Part shown: positions 23,195 through 31,811 of the stretch, one piece after another
Numbering within the stretch: the first letter of the stretch is position 1
Layout: every line of letters begins with the position of its first letter
NCBI GenBank assembly: GCA_002306075.1
Contig: DBRW01000049.1
Location: 1 to 43,376, forward strand
DNA from: Synergistaceae bacterium UBA1358
GTDB taxonomy: Bacteria > Synergistota > Synergistia > Synergistales > Synergistaceae
DNA length: 43,376 nt
Reading direction: 5' to 3'
Notes under the pieces: generated by a model
Databases searched by the model: none
What the model was told of the DNA's origin: nothing
The model's input: only the letters and a program-made list of their open reading frames with translations
Program-made: the position numbers and the translations under genes

Positions 23195-24100
23195 ATGAAT
23201 AAATACTGGCACGGAGTTGCCATGACGCTTATCGCCGCAATCTGCTGGGGCATAATGAGTCCGATCGCAAAGGTCCTTTCGGGTGCGGGAATAAGCATGA
23301 TGTCGGTCATGGCGTTCCGTGCTCTTTTTGTTGTAGTGGTGATGGGTCCGTATCTCTTTTACACCAAGGGCCGTGAAGTATTCAGGCCCGACAGGCATAT
23401 GTTCGCTTTTTACTTCCTCTCCGGCCTGCTTTCGGTGGTCTTTTCCGGAGGAGGGTTCCTAATGTCTTTGAAATACCTCTCCGTGGCTGAAGCGCTTATC
23501 ATTCACTATACTTTTCCTCTCGTGACGATCCTTGGCTCGTTATGGATAACACGCGAAAGGCCCACCGCTCTGCAGGTGATCTCAGGTTTTCTGATAGTCG
23601 CGGGCGTATATCTTGGTATGGTCGGAGGAGAAAAGACCTTTTCCGGGTTATCGGTCCCGGGTCTGATGTGGGCCCTTCTCGCAATAGCCGGCATCTCCGG
23701 ACAGTCTCTTGTCGCGCGGAGAGTATGCAAAGGGCAAAAAACGGACCAGATGACTCTGCTCTTTTTCGCGCACCTTCTTGGAGGCATAGTGCTCGCCTTC
23801 GGCAAAAGTGCTCTTGTCGGATGGGAGGACATTGGAAATTTTACGCCGGGTCTTTTCGCGCTCATGGCATTCCAGGCCTTTTGCGGCAGTCTTCTCGCAT
23901 ACGGACTCTTTTATACAGCGCTGAAGTATGTGCCTGCCGCCACGGTCAGTCTTCTGTGCACGCTTGAGATAGTCGTTGCGGTGGGGCTGACATCGCTGCT
24001 GTTGGGGCAGTCGCCTTCGGTGCAGGAAGTTATGGGATGCGGCATTATAATTATCGCAATTATCTGTGCAACTCTCAGAACACATAATAATGTCAGCTGA
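23195..24100 (+). CDS. EamA/DMT family transporter
   Basis: A 301-residue inner-membrane protein with ten hydrophobic segments in two EamA repeats (residues about 5-140 and 150-295), the layout of the drug/metabolite transporter superfamily (RhaT/YdcZ/EamA type). Many members export amino acids or their derivatives. The first repeat opens with AICWGIMSPIAKVL, a common DMT start. ATG 23195 has a GAGG ribosome site and is 74 bases after the reductase stop. The gene order suggests it exports or imports the product or substrate of the preceding three enzymes. Direction and substrate cannot be read from sequence. Confidence 0.88.
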   Translation: MNKYWHGVAMTLIAAICWGIMSPIAKVLSGAGISMMSVMAFRALFVVVVMGPYLFYTKGREVFRPDRHMFAFYFLSGLLSVVFSGGGFLMSLKYLSVAEALIIHYTFPLVTILGSLWITRERPTALQVISGFLIVAGVYLGMVGGEKTFSGLSVPGLMWALLAIAGISGQSLVARRVCKGQKTDQMTLLFFAHLLGGIVLAFGKSALVGWEDIGNFTPGLFALMAFQAFCGSLLAYGLFYTALKYVPAATVSLLCTLEIVVAVGLTSLLLGQSPSVQEVMGCGIIIIAIICATLRTHNNVS

Positions 24101-24214
24101 GAGATTTTACTAATATTTTGTTACCAATCTTCGTCAATTGGGTGTAAAATCAAGTCGATTTTTTTAAAACCCATAATTTATCAATAGCAATACATCATTG
24201 AGGGGGAGATCTTA

Positions 24215-25627
24215 TTGTCATCGGAAACAAAACAAAGAGACGCGTTTAGTTCGACTCTGGCTGCATTGATGGTATCTCTTGGGTCTGCCGTCGGTCTGGG
24301 GAATATCTGGAAATTCCCGTATATGACAGGCACCGGCGGAGGCGGAGCTTTTCTTGTCCTTTACCTCTTTTTTGTCTTTATGGTTGCAGTACCGATCATG
24401 ATAAGCGAGTTCGTCATAGGCCGCAGATCAAGGATGAACGCGGTCGGCGCGTTCAGGAAACTGGATAATGATCCGAGGTCGCCCTGGGCGGGTATCGGTT
24501 TTATGGGAGCACTTGCCGCATATCTGATAATGTTTTTCTACAGCTGTGTCGCGGGATGGGTGTATTATTACACGTTTAAGGCCGCGACCGGCGTCTTTGC
24601 GGGCATTACGGCCGATAAGGCCGGAGCTATGTTCGGCAGCGCCATCGGTGCGGGTACGGCAGGCGGGAGCTTCTTCTCGGCAGCGGTACTTTCCCCGATA
24701 TTCTGGCAGGTCCTGGTACTTTGTGTCATAGGCGCGATCATTTCTCTCGGTGTCTCGAGCGGTATCGAGAGGGCCATCAGGATAATGATGCCTATACTTT
24801 TCATACTTCTGATAATTTGTGCGATCAGAGCGCTGACCCTGCCCGGAGCTGCAGAAGGGCTGCGCTTCCTTTTCCATGTGGATTTCTCACAGATTACTCC
24901 TTCGGTCACGCTCGCGGCAATGGGGCTTGCCTTCTTTAAGCTCTCTCTGGGAATGGGAACGATGATAACATACGGATCCTACTTCACTGCCGATTCTGAT
25001 CTTTCGACGGCTCCTCTCAAGATAGCCATCGCCGATATCTGTGTTTCGATGCTCGCTGGACTTGCCATATTCCCGACGGTATTCTCCTTCGGCGTCGAAC
25101 CGGGTGCCGGTCCGGGCCTGCTCTTTATCACGATCCCGCTGGTCTTCTCGCAGATGCCGCTTGGACAGGTGCTGCTTTTCGCATTTTTCCTGCTGACATC
25201 GTTCGCAGCCAACGGCGCGATGCTTTCACTCGTAGAAGTTCCTACGGTCTGGATGTCGGAAGAATTCAACATGCCCCGCAAAAAGGCCGCGATCCTCAAC
25301 TGTGTCATAATTGCCGTGGTAGGGGTCCTTGCTGCGGGGTCAGCGGACAGCTCGAGCTTCTTCGGAGGCATCAAGGTCATGGGAAGGGGATTCTTCGACC
25401 TCTTCGACTTCATATCATCCAACATTTGTCTGCCGTTGGGAGGGCTCTTCATCGCCCTCTATGCGGGATACAAAATGAAGAAAGAGGACTTCAGGGATGA
25501 ACTGACCAACCACGGAAGGCTGCACAACGAGGGCAAGGTCGTACTGATCAGGTTCCTTCTCCGGTACGTGACTCCCCTTCTGGTGCTGATAATATTCCTA
25601 AACTCTGTAGGAGTGCTGAAATTCTGA
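24215..25627 (+). CDS. Neurotransmitter:sodium symporter (NSS) family amino-acid transporter
   Basis: A 470-residue membrane protein with about eleven to twelve helices of the LeuT fold. Helix 1 carries the NSS signature GSAVGLGNIWKFPY with the unwound GLGN turn that holds sodium and the amino acid. The GTGGGGAFLVLY segment follows. Bacterial members (TnaT, MhsT, LeuT) co-transport amino acids with sodium. The start is TTG 24215, preceded by a GAGGGGGAG ribosome site; the protein then opens with a hydrophilic MSSETKQRD stretch before helix 1. It sits 114 bases after the EamA gene in an AT-rich gap and is followed by a strong terminator. It probably supplies substrate to the adjacent amino-acid enzymes. 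Confidence 0.94.
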   Translation: MSSETKQRDAFSSTLAALMVSLGSAVGLGNIWKFPYMTGTGGGGAFLVLYLFFVFMVAVPIMISEFVIGRRSRMNAVGAFRKLDNDPRSPWAGIGFMGALAAYLIMFFYSCVAGWVYYYTFKAATGVFAGITADKAGAMFGSAIGAGTAGGSFFSAAVLSPIFWQVLVLCVIGAIISLGVSSGIERAIRIMMPILFILLIICAIRALTLPGAAEGLRFLFHVDFSQITPSVTLAAMGLAFFKLSLGMGTMITYGSYFTADSDLSTAPLKIAIADICVSMLAGLAIFPTVFSFGVEPGAGPGLLFITIPLVFSQMPLGQVLLFAFFLLTSFAANGAMLSLVEVPTVWMSEEFNMPRKKAAILNCVIIAVVGVLAAGSADSSSFFGGIKVMGRGFFDLFDFISSNICLPLGGLFIALYAGYKMKKEDFRDELTNHGRLHNEGKVVLIRFLLRYVTPLLVLIIFLNSVGVLKF

Positions 25628-25662
25628 CATTAGCCCGATAATATATTTATCGCTTGATATGG

Positions 25663-25702
25663 AGACAGGCGCATGCCCAGGGGCATGCGCCTGTCTGTTT
25701 TC
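25663..25702 (+). terminator. Rho-independent terminator after the NSS symporter
   Basis: AGACAGGCGCATGCC (25663-25677) pairs perfectly with 25682-25696 (15 bp, 4-base loop), followed by GTTTTCTG. Placed 36 bases after the symporter stop. The reverse strand lacks a T-run, so it serves the plus strand. Confidence 0.88.
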
Positions 25703-25801
25703 TGCAGAAGCAACGGATACGGTCCTGCAGGTCTGATTTTCAGTCTACTTGATCCAGGACATCAAATATCAGTTCAGATAAGAAATTTGTTTACAATTTA
25801 T

Positions 25802-27193
25802 TTATTTCTCCTCAAGCATCGCCCTTGCCGCCCAGAGACCCGATGCCGATGCCTGTATTACCCCTCTTGTGACTCCGGCTCCGTCGCCGGCTGCGTAAAG
25901 CCCCTTTATCGAAGTTCTGAGTCCGCTGTCGAGAGCTACTTTAAGGCTGTAAAACTTGACCTCTACACCGTAGAGTAAAGTGTGTCCGCTGTTTACTCCC
26001 GGAATTATGTTGTCCAGCGCGGCAAGCATTTCCATTATGCCTACCAGGTGTCTGTAGGGGAGGACGCATGCAAGGTCGCCCGGCTCTGCGCTCATAAGGG
26101 TAGGCCTTACAAGTCCCCTTGCTATCCTCTCAGGCGTGGAGCGCCTGCCTTTGCGGAGGTCGCCGAGCCTCTGGACGATTATCCCCCCGCCAAGCATATT
26201 TGCCAGGCGCGCGATGTGGCTGCCGTAACCAATGGGGTCCCTGAATGGTTTTGTGAATTTTGTCGAGACCAGCACGGCAAAGTTGGTGTTCTCGGTCTTG
26301 GATTCATTGCCCTGGTTCGAGTGACCGTTGACTGTAAGGATCTCATGATGGCTCTGGTATTCCGAAGTGACTTCTCCGTGGGGGCACATGCAGAACGTAC
26401 GCACTTTGTCGTCAAAGGTCGGTGTGTCGAGAAGTGCCTTGACCTCGTAGAACTGGTCAGTAATATCCTCAGCCCAGGCAGAAGGTATCTCGACTCTGAC
26501 TCCGATGTCCACGGGCAGCGACTCTATCTCCAGACCAAGATCCTTGACGGTTTTTTCCATCCACGCGGCGCCTTCGCGTCCGGGTGCGAGAAGGATCCTT
26601 TCTGCGTGTACCTCTTCCCCGTTTGCAAGCAGGACGCCTGCGACGGATCTGTCGGGATTCAGGAGGACTTTTTCGACCATTGTTCCTGTCCTTACTTCAC
26701 AGCTGTCTTTTATGGTCTCATAGATCGCACCCAGGATCTGCTTGGACTTGTCTGTTCCCATGTGGCGTATCGTTGCCGGAATAATGTCCAGGCCGGATTG
26801 GAGCGCTTTGGTGATCACCTTCTTCGCAAGATCGCCGCTCGGTTTGAACAGGATGCTGCTCGCACCGTGCTCAAGGTATACCTTGTCGGCCTCATCGATG
26901 AGTGAAAGCAGATTCTGGCGTCCGCAATACTCCTCAAGATTGCCGCCGAATTCCGGTGTGAGTGTGAGCTTGCCGTCGCTGAACGCTCCTGCGCCGCCCC
27001 ATCCGCACACTACATTGCACGGGTTGCAGTGGACGCATTCCGGTGCTCCTTTTTTCATAGGGCAGACACGGGCGTCTATAGATCTTCCCTTGTCTATCAG
27101 AAGGACCTTCTGTCCGTTTTTTGTAAGTTCTAGTGTCGCGAACAGACCGGCGGGACCGGCTCCGACAATTATCACGTCATATTTGTTTGGCAT
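25802..27193 (-). CDS. FAD-dependent dehydrogenase (COG2509-like) with ferredoxin-like cysteine cluster
   Basis: A 463-residue flavoprotein. The N-terminal dinucleotide-binding motif is VGAGPAGLFA (10-19), with the partner acidic residue in LLIDKG, and a C-terminal FAD motif GLYAAGDGAGVTRG near 430. I place it with uncharacterised NAD(FAD)-dependent dehydrogenases that share a GWGGAGAFSDGKL stretch (64-76). Between the FAD elements are C44, C53, C56, C59 and C63; the last four have ferredoxin-type CxxCxxCxxxC spacing and could hold an iron-sulfur cluster. Start ATG 27193 has GGAGGA 7 bases upstream. It is a single gene, divergent from the leucyl aminopeptidase. The substrate is unknown. Confidence 0.85.
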   Translation of the reverse strand: MPNKYDVIIVGAGPAGLFATLELTKNGQKVLLIDKGRSIDARVCPMKKGAPECVHCNPCNVVCGWGGAGAFSDGKLTLTPEFGGNLEEYCGRQNLLSLIDEADKVYLEHGASSILFKPSGDLAKKVITKALQSGLDIIPATIRHMGTDKSKQILGAIYETIKDSCEVRTGTMVEKVLLNPDRSVAGVLLANGEEVHAERILLAPGREGAAWMEKTVKDLGLEIESLPVDIGVRVEIPSAWAEDITDQFYEVKALLDTPTFDDKVRTFCMCPHGEVTSEYQSHHEILTVNGHSNQGNESKTENTNFAVLVSTKFTKPFRDPIGYGSHIARLANMLGGGIIVQRLGDLRKGRRSTPERIARGLVRPTLMSAEPGDLACVLPYRHLVGIMEMLAALDNIIPGVNSGHTLLYGVEVKFYSLKVALDSGLRTSIKGLYAAGDGAGVTRGVIQASASGLWAARAMLEEK

Positions 27194-27268
27194 TATCCAT
27201 TCCTCCGTATCAAGCAGAAGATCGACTCTGATTAGTATATCAGAAAAGGCAAGTTAAGCAGAAAGGAC

Positions 27269-27298
27269 TTCAACATCAAGATTAAATAGTGATATTAT
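27269..27298 (+). promoter_or_regulatory. Candidate promoter for the aminopeptidase operon
   Basis: TTCAAC (27269-27274) and TATTAT (27293-27298) with an 18-base spacer, in AT-rich DNA about 47 bases before GTG 27345. A moderate match; the position suits the start of the pepA-like operon. Confidence 0.4.
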
Positions 27299-27344
27299 TA
27301 TAAGATCCGGAATACAAACAAGTTACTTTTTTGGAGGGAAAATA

Positions 27345-28808
27345 GTGAACATTGTTAAATGTGAAAAAGGCTTCGATCATGCCGGTGTCGAACTGATCGG
27401 GATACTTGCTGAAGAAGCCTCACCTGAATCTGTGCTGCTTGCTCCGCTTGAAGGGGATATGCTTGAGCTGTGCCGCAGAGCTGTAATAAACGAAAAATTC
27501 AAAGGGAAAGCCGGTACGACGATAAAGATCCCCGTTTTGCACGGATCCGTAAAATATGTAGTCGTTCACGGACTGGGAAACGAAAAGGAGACCTTCCATG
27601 AAAATGTCAGAGAGGGAAGTTTTTCGGTATTGAGGACTGCGGCTGCCAAAAGGTGTTCGAATGTACTTTTGTTCATGCCACGCGCAGGTGAAAGGATAAC
27701 CTCCAGGGCTGCTGCTGAAGGAGCCGTTCTGGGATGTTATGCTTTTGACAAATACCTTTCTCAGGAAGAGGACGAAAAACTTATATCCCCCGACTGCCTC
27801 TATGTCACCGGGGCGGATCAGGACGGCCTTTTCGAAGGCAGGATCCTGGCAGAGGCACAGTGTTACACCAGAGATATCGCAAACGAACCCGGAAATGTGA
27901 TCACGCCTGCCGCACTTGCGGAAAAAGCCCTCTCCCTTGCGGAAGAGTTTGGTCTGAAATGCGAAATATGGAATGAGGAGCGGATCCTCAAAGAGAAGAT
28001 GGGAGCTTTCTACGCGGTCGCAAAGGGTTCTGCCAACCCGCCAAGGTTCATAACCCTCACTTGGTCTCCGGAAGGGGAGTGCAGGGGACATATCGCGCTT
28101 GTTGGAAAAGGGCTTACCTTTGACAGCGGAGGCCTCGATATCAAACCAGCCGATTACATGACAACGATGAAGGGAGATAAGAGCGGGGCCTGTGCGGTCC
28201 TCGGAGCTGTAAGGGCTGCGGCCGGTCTGAAGCTTCCCTGCAAAGTCACTGCAATAATAGCTGCGGCGGAAAATATGCCGGGCGGGAACGCATACAGACC
28301 CGATGACATACTGCACGCGAGGAACGGAAAGACGATCGAAGTCAACAACACAGATGCGGAGGGCAGGCTGACCCTTGCCGACGCGCTCTCTTTCGCGTCG
28401 GAGCTGAAGCCCGACAGGATAATCGACATCGCCACGCTCACCGGCGCCTGCGCAGTTGCTCTGGGGACCAATACTGGCGGCCTCTTCACCAATAACGATG
28501 CCTTCGGTGATGAGGTCCTGGCTGCCGCAAAGATGGCGGGAGAGCGTTTCTGGAAACTGCCAATGGATGACCCGACACTCAGAAAGGCAATAAAGTCACC
28601 TGTCGCGGACCTTGTCAATTCAGGAGGAAGGTACGGAGGGGCGATAACGGCGGCGATGTTCCTCGAGGCTTTCGTAGACAAGGATATCCCCTGGGTACAT
28701 CTGGATATAGCGGCCGCTGATTTCATTAAGGAACAGAGAAGCTACTATGTAAAAGGCGCATCGGGTTTCGGGACAAGGACCCTGACAACGCTTATCATGA
28801 CGATGTAA
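27345..28808 (+). CDS. pepA: Leucyl aminopeptidase (M17)
   Basis: A 487-residue cytoplasmic metallo-aminopeptidase that removes N-terminal leucine and other residues from peptides, working as a hexamer with two zinc or manganese ions per subunit. Residues 1-165 are the variable N domain. The catalytic domain shows GKGLTFDSGGLDIKP (metal lysine and aspartate), MKGDKSGA and the M17 signature NTDAEGRLTLADAL (about 335-348). Start is GTG 27345, 7 bases after TTGGAGGG. It is first in a tight group (14, 13 and 3 base gaps) with an amidohydrolase, a cysteine desulfidase-family protein and recD2, consistent with peptide and amino-acid breakdown. Confidence 0.95.
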   Translation: MNIVKCEKGFDHAGVELIGILAEEASPESVLLAPLEGDMLELCRRAVINEKFKGKAGTTIKIPVLHGSVKYVVVHGLGNEKETFHENVREGSFSVLRTAAAKRCSNVLLFMPRAGERITSRAAAEGAVLGCYAFDKYLSQEEDEKLISPDCLYVTGADQDGLFEGRILAEAQCYTRDIANEPGNVITPAALAEKALSLAEEFGLKCEIWNEERILKEKMGAFYAVAKGSANPPRFITLTWSPEGECRGHIALVGKGLTFDSGGLDIKPADYMTTMKGDKSGACAVLGAVRAAAGLKLPCKVTAIIAAAENMPGGNAYRPDDILHARNGKTIEVNNTDAEGRLTLADALSFASELKPDRIIDIATLTGACAVALGTNTGGLFTNNDAFGDEVLAAAKMAGERFWKLPMDDPTLRKAIKSPVADLVNSGGRYGGAITAAMFLEAFVDKDIPWVHLDIAAADFIKEQRSYYVKGASGFGTRTLTTLIMTM

Positions 28809-28822
28809 AGGTGGTACGACCG

Positions 28823-30460
28823 ATGGGGGATGTACAGAGAAATGATTCCATAGCACTTATCAACGGCGTCGTCTTCCCGATGACATCCCCGGGAAGGGCC
28901 AGGGCGCTGTACGCAAAAAACGGCATCATACAGGCAATCGGTAATGATAAGGAGATACTTTCGCTGTGCGACAGCAAGACGACTGTCCTGGATATAAAGG
29001 GAAAGTATCTGATGCCGGGGATGACGGACACTCACAACCATCTCCTGGCTACCGGCCGGAGTCTGGAGACCCTTAACCTCTCCGGAACGTCCTCTGTCGA
29101 AGAGATAATAGCAAAAAGCATTGACTTCCTTTCCAGATCACCGATAGAAAAGGGTCAGTGGTTTTTTGCGCGCGGATGGGACCAGAACCATCTTGTTGAA
29201 AAGAGGTTTCCCAACAGGCACGATCTGGACAGGATATCTGCGGATATCCCGCTTTTCTTTGAGAGGTCGTGCGGGCATATCGCATCGCTGAATTCCAAAG
29301 CACTCGAGATACTGAGGATAGGAAAGGGATTCAAGATCTCGGGCGGAGTGGTAAATTCGGATGAAAACGGCGAACCGACCGGCGTAGTCAGTGAAGCGGC
29401 GGTGAACTGGGTCAGGATGAATATCCCGGAGTCGTCCGACGAGACACTTGTCCGATGGTATAAGAGAGCCACTGAAGAAATGATCAAGCTTGGCATTACG
29501 TCCGTCCAGACCGATGATCTTGGCATAGTCGGAAGCACAGACAGGATCTTCAGGCTTTACGAACAGATGGAGCTGGATGGCAAGATGCCCCTCCGGATCA
29601 CGGAGCAGTGGAATCTGAGAGATGAGACCGAACTCTCGACCTTTATCGAATGCGGTTATCATCAAAGGAACGGTATCAGCTATTTCTCTTCGGGTCCCCT
29701 CAAGATCCACGTTGACGGCACGCTTGGCGCCAAGACCGCAGCCCTGAGGGAGGAATATTCGGACGACCCGGGCAACAGAGGCATATACGCAAAGTCGCAG
29801 GGAGAACTTGACCGTCTCACCGTGATAGCCCAGGAGGCAGGGATGCAGGTGGCATACTATGCGATCGGAGACGGCGCGATAGAAAGATGCCTCAATTCCG
29901 TCGAATCGGCAAAAAGATCTGCGTCGGACAATACGGCACAGGTATCGCACAGGATAGTCCACTGTCAGGTCGGAGCCAATGACATATACAGAAGGATGGC
30001 AGAGCTGGGGGTCATGGCGGATATACAGCCGGCGTTCGTGACATCGGACTGGCCTATAGTAATGTCGAGGCTCGGAGCGGAGAGAGCCAGATGGAGCTAT
30101 GCGTGGAAGACTCTCCTGCAGTACGGGATAACAGTGGGGGCAGGATCGGATTCACCTACGGAGCCTCTAGACCCGCTTCTCGGAATAAGGGCCGCAATAT
30201 TGAGAAAAGACCTTTCAAACCAGCCGGAGCACGGGTGGCTCCCTTCAGAAAAGCTTGACAGGATCGAAGCCTTTTCAATGTACACAAAGGGAGGAGCGCT
30301 GGTGTGCGGAGAGGGAGATTTCCGCGGAACACTGGAGATAGGCAAGGCTGCGGATATCATTGCCTATATGGAGAATCCGTTCAAGGTAGACGAAAATGAG
30401 ATCCAGGATCTTGAAGTAGGATTGACGGTGGTGGACGGAAGGATACGCTATATTCGATAG
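28823..30460 (+). CDS. Amidohydrolase of the YtcJ/NfdA type
   Basis: A 545-residue metal-dependent hydrolase of the amidohydrolase superfamily, YtcJ-like branch. The metal-binding DTHNH motif (about residues 70-74) opens the barrel, preceded by the beta-sandwich (LMPGMTD). RGWDQNHL, KIHVDGTLGAKTAALRE, RIVHCQ and the late metal aspartate in GAGSDSPTEPLDPLLGIRAA follow as in family members. These enzymes hydrolyse N-substituted formamides, amides or lactams; the substrate is unassigned. I choose ATG 28823, since AAGGTGG lies 8 bases upstream; GTG 28811 falls within that site. It is co-transcribed with the aminopeptidase. There is no signal peptide, so it is cytoplasmic. Confidence 0.88.
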   Translation: MGDVQRNDSIALINGVVFPMTSPGRARALYAKNGIIQAIGNDKEILSLCDSKTTVLDIKGKYLMPGMTDTHNHLLATGRSLETLNLSGTSSVEEIIAKSIDFLSRSPIEKGQWFFARGWDQNHLVEKRFPNRHDLDRISADIPLFFERSCGHIASLNSKALEILRIGKGFKISGGVVNSDENGEPTGVVSEAAVNWVRMNIPESSDETLVRWYKRATEEMIKLGITSVQTDDLGIVGSTDRIFRLYEQMELDGKMPLRITEQWNLRDETELSTFIECGYHQRNGISYFSSGPLKIHVDGTLGAKTAALREEYSDDPGNRGIYAKSQGELDRLTVIAQEAGMQVAYYAIGDGAIERCLNSVESAKRSASDNTAQVSHRIVHCQVGANDIYRRMAELGVMADIQPAFVTSDWPIVMSRLGAERARWSYAWKTLLQYGITVGAGSDSPTEPLDPLLGIRAAILRKDLSNQPEHGWLPSEKLDRIEAFSMYTKGGALVCGEGDFRGTLEIGKAADIIAYMENPFKVDENEIQDLEVGLTVVDGRIRYIR

Positions 30461-30473
30461 GAGTGGTCCGGAT

Positions 30474-31808
30474 ATGCTGACGCTGAAAGATTTTCTTGCA
30501 AAAGAGGTAAAACCTGCACTGGGATGCACTGATCCCGGGGCGGTCGCACTGGCTGTGGCAAGGGCCTGCAAAGAACTGCCCGCCAGGGAGGAGGTCGCTT
30601 CCGTAAGGGTAACGGTCAGCGGAAGCATCTATAAGAACGGAATGGCGGTAGGCATACCCGGAACGAGGGGCGCGAGGGGAAATGCGATGGCGGCCGCCAT
30701 GGGCGCGATCTGCGGAGACCCTGATCTTGGCCTTGAAGTACTCAGGAACAGTACCGCTAAGGATGTTGAGAAAGCCGAAAAGTGGGTCAAAGAAGAGAGG
30801 GTCACGATCTACTGCGACCCCGACAGAAGCGGTGTCTATGTGCTTGCCTCGATCTTTACGCCCGGACATAAGTCTGTCTGCCTTATAAGAGGGAATTACA
30901 GCCATATAGAAAAAGTCATGCTTGACGGCGTTACTGTAATGGAAGACTTATCAGATCCCTCCGCATCATCGATAGGCTTTGAGGATGACGGTTTCCCTGA
31001 AATATTTACCGAAGCTCTCAAACTTGCAGATGATATGGACGAAGATGACAAAAAATTCCTTCTGTCAGGCATAGATATGAACATGGCAGTGGCCATGGGA
31101 GGATATAAACCCAGCGAAGTATGTTCGACCTGCGGCGAGTGCGTGCAGGGGAGCCGATTTGGCAGGGCGCTTAAGGAAATATTCGGCGATGCCGAGTCTG
31201 AAGACATTGCACTGAAGATAAGGAGCGTCACAGCGGCTGCTGCCGATGCGAGGATGTCGGGGATACTGCTCCCCGTAATGAGCAGCGCCGGCAGCGGCAA
31301 CCACGGGATCACAGCGATCCTTCCCATAGCAGTTCTTGGAAAACATCTTAACAGATCTGACGACGAGATAGCAAAGGCTCTTGCTGTCAGCCACATATCA
31401 ACGAGCTTTGTCAAAAGACGCCTTGGGCGTATGTCGGTCGTCTGCGGCTGTTCCGTCGCAGCCGGAGCAGGCTCCGCCGCCGGGATGGTCTCTCTGATGG
31501 GCGGCAATGAGGCCCAGATGGCGGATGGGATGCAGCTGCTCCTTTCAAATCTTGCGGGCATGCTTTGCGACGGAGCAAAGGAGAGCTGTGCGCTCAAGGT
31601 GAGCTCTGCCTCGACCGAGGCATATTTTGCTGCCAGATGGGCATTGGCGGGACAAAAACTGGGGATCCCACAGGGAGTTTTCGGAGAGTCGCTTGAACAG
31701 ACGATCGAAAACGTTGCCCGTGTAACCCGCGAAGGCATGAAAAACGTGGACAGGATCATAATCGATATACTTGACCAGCGTCATCGCCCTTCAGCAGAGA
31801 ACTGTTAA
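30474..31808 (+). CDS. L-cysteine desulfidase / serine dehydratase alpha-like (UPF0597, CyuA type)
   Basis: A 444-residue protein of the L-cysteine desulfidase/UPF0597 family, related to the alpha chain of iron-sulfur L-serine dehydratases. These degrade L-cysteine (or L-serine) to pyruvate, ammonia and sulfide using an oxygen-labile [4Fe-4S] cluster. It has the family KPALGCTDPGA opening (C18), SSAGSGNHGI (about 269-278), and cysteine pairs C324/C326 and C365/C372 at the places of the cluster ligands. A further CSTCGEC cluster lies around residues 220-226. Start ATG 30474 has AGGAGTGG upstream. It fits amino-acid fermentation with the neighbouring peptidase. Cysteine and serine preference cannot be told apart here. 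Confidence 0.9.
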   Translation: MLTLKDFLAKEVKPALGCTDPGAVALAVARACKELPAREEVASVRVTVSGSIYKNGMAVGIPGTRGARGNAMAAAMGAICGDPDLGLEVLRNSTAKDVEKAEKWVKEERVTIYCDPDRSGVYVLASIFTPGHKSVCLIRGNYSHIEKVMLDGVTVMEDLSDPSASSIGFEDDGFPEIFTEALKLADDMDEDDKKFLLSGIDMNMAVAMGGYKPSEVCSTCGECVQGSRFGRALKEIFGDAESEDIALKIRSVTAAAADARMSGILLPVMSSAGSGNHGITAILPIAVLGKHLNRSDDEIAKALAVSHISTSFVKRRLGRMSVVCGCSVAAGAGSAAGMVSLMGGNEAQMADGMQLLLSNLAGMLCDGAKESCALKVSSASTEAYFAARWALAGQKLGIPQGVFGESLEQTIENVARVTREGMKNVDRIIIDILDQRHRPSAENC

Positions 31809-31811
31809 CAT

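Noticed and set aside
24146..24165. AAAATC/GATTTT hairpin plus T-run between EamA and NSS genes
   Set aside because: The stem is six AT-rich pairs, too weak to call a terminator with confidence.
25982..26905. 307-codon open frame on the plus strand, opposite the FAD dehydrogenase
   Set aside because: It is antisense to a protein with clear FAD motifs, lacks a ribosome site and resembles no known family. It is a shadow of GC-rich codon use.
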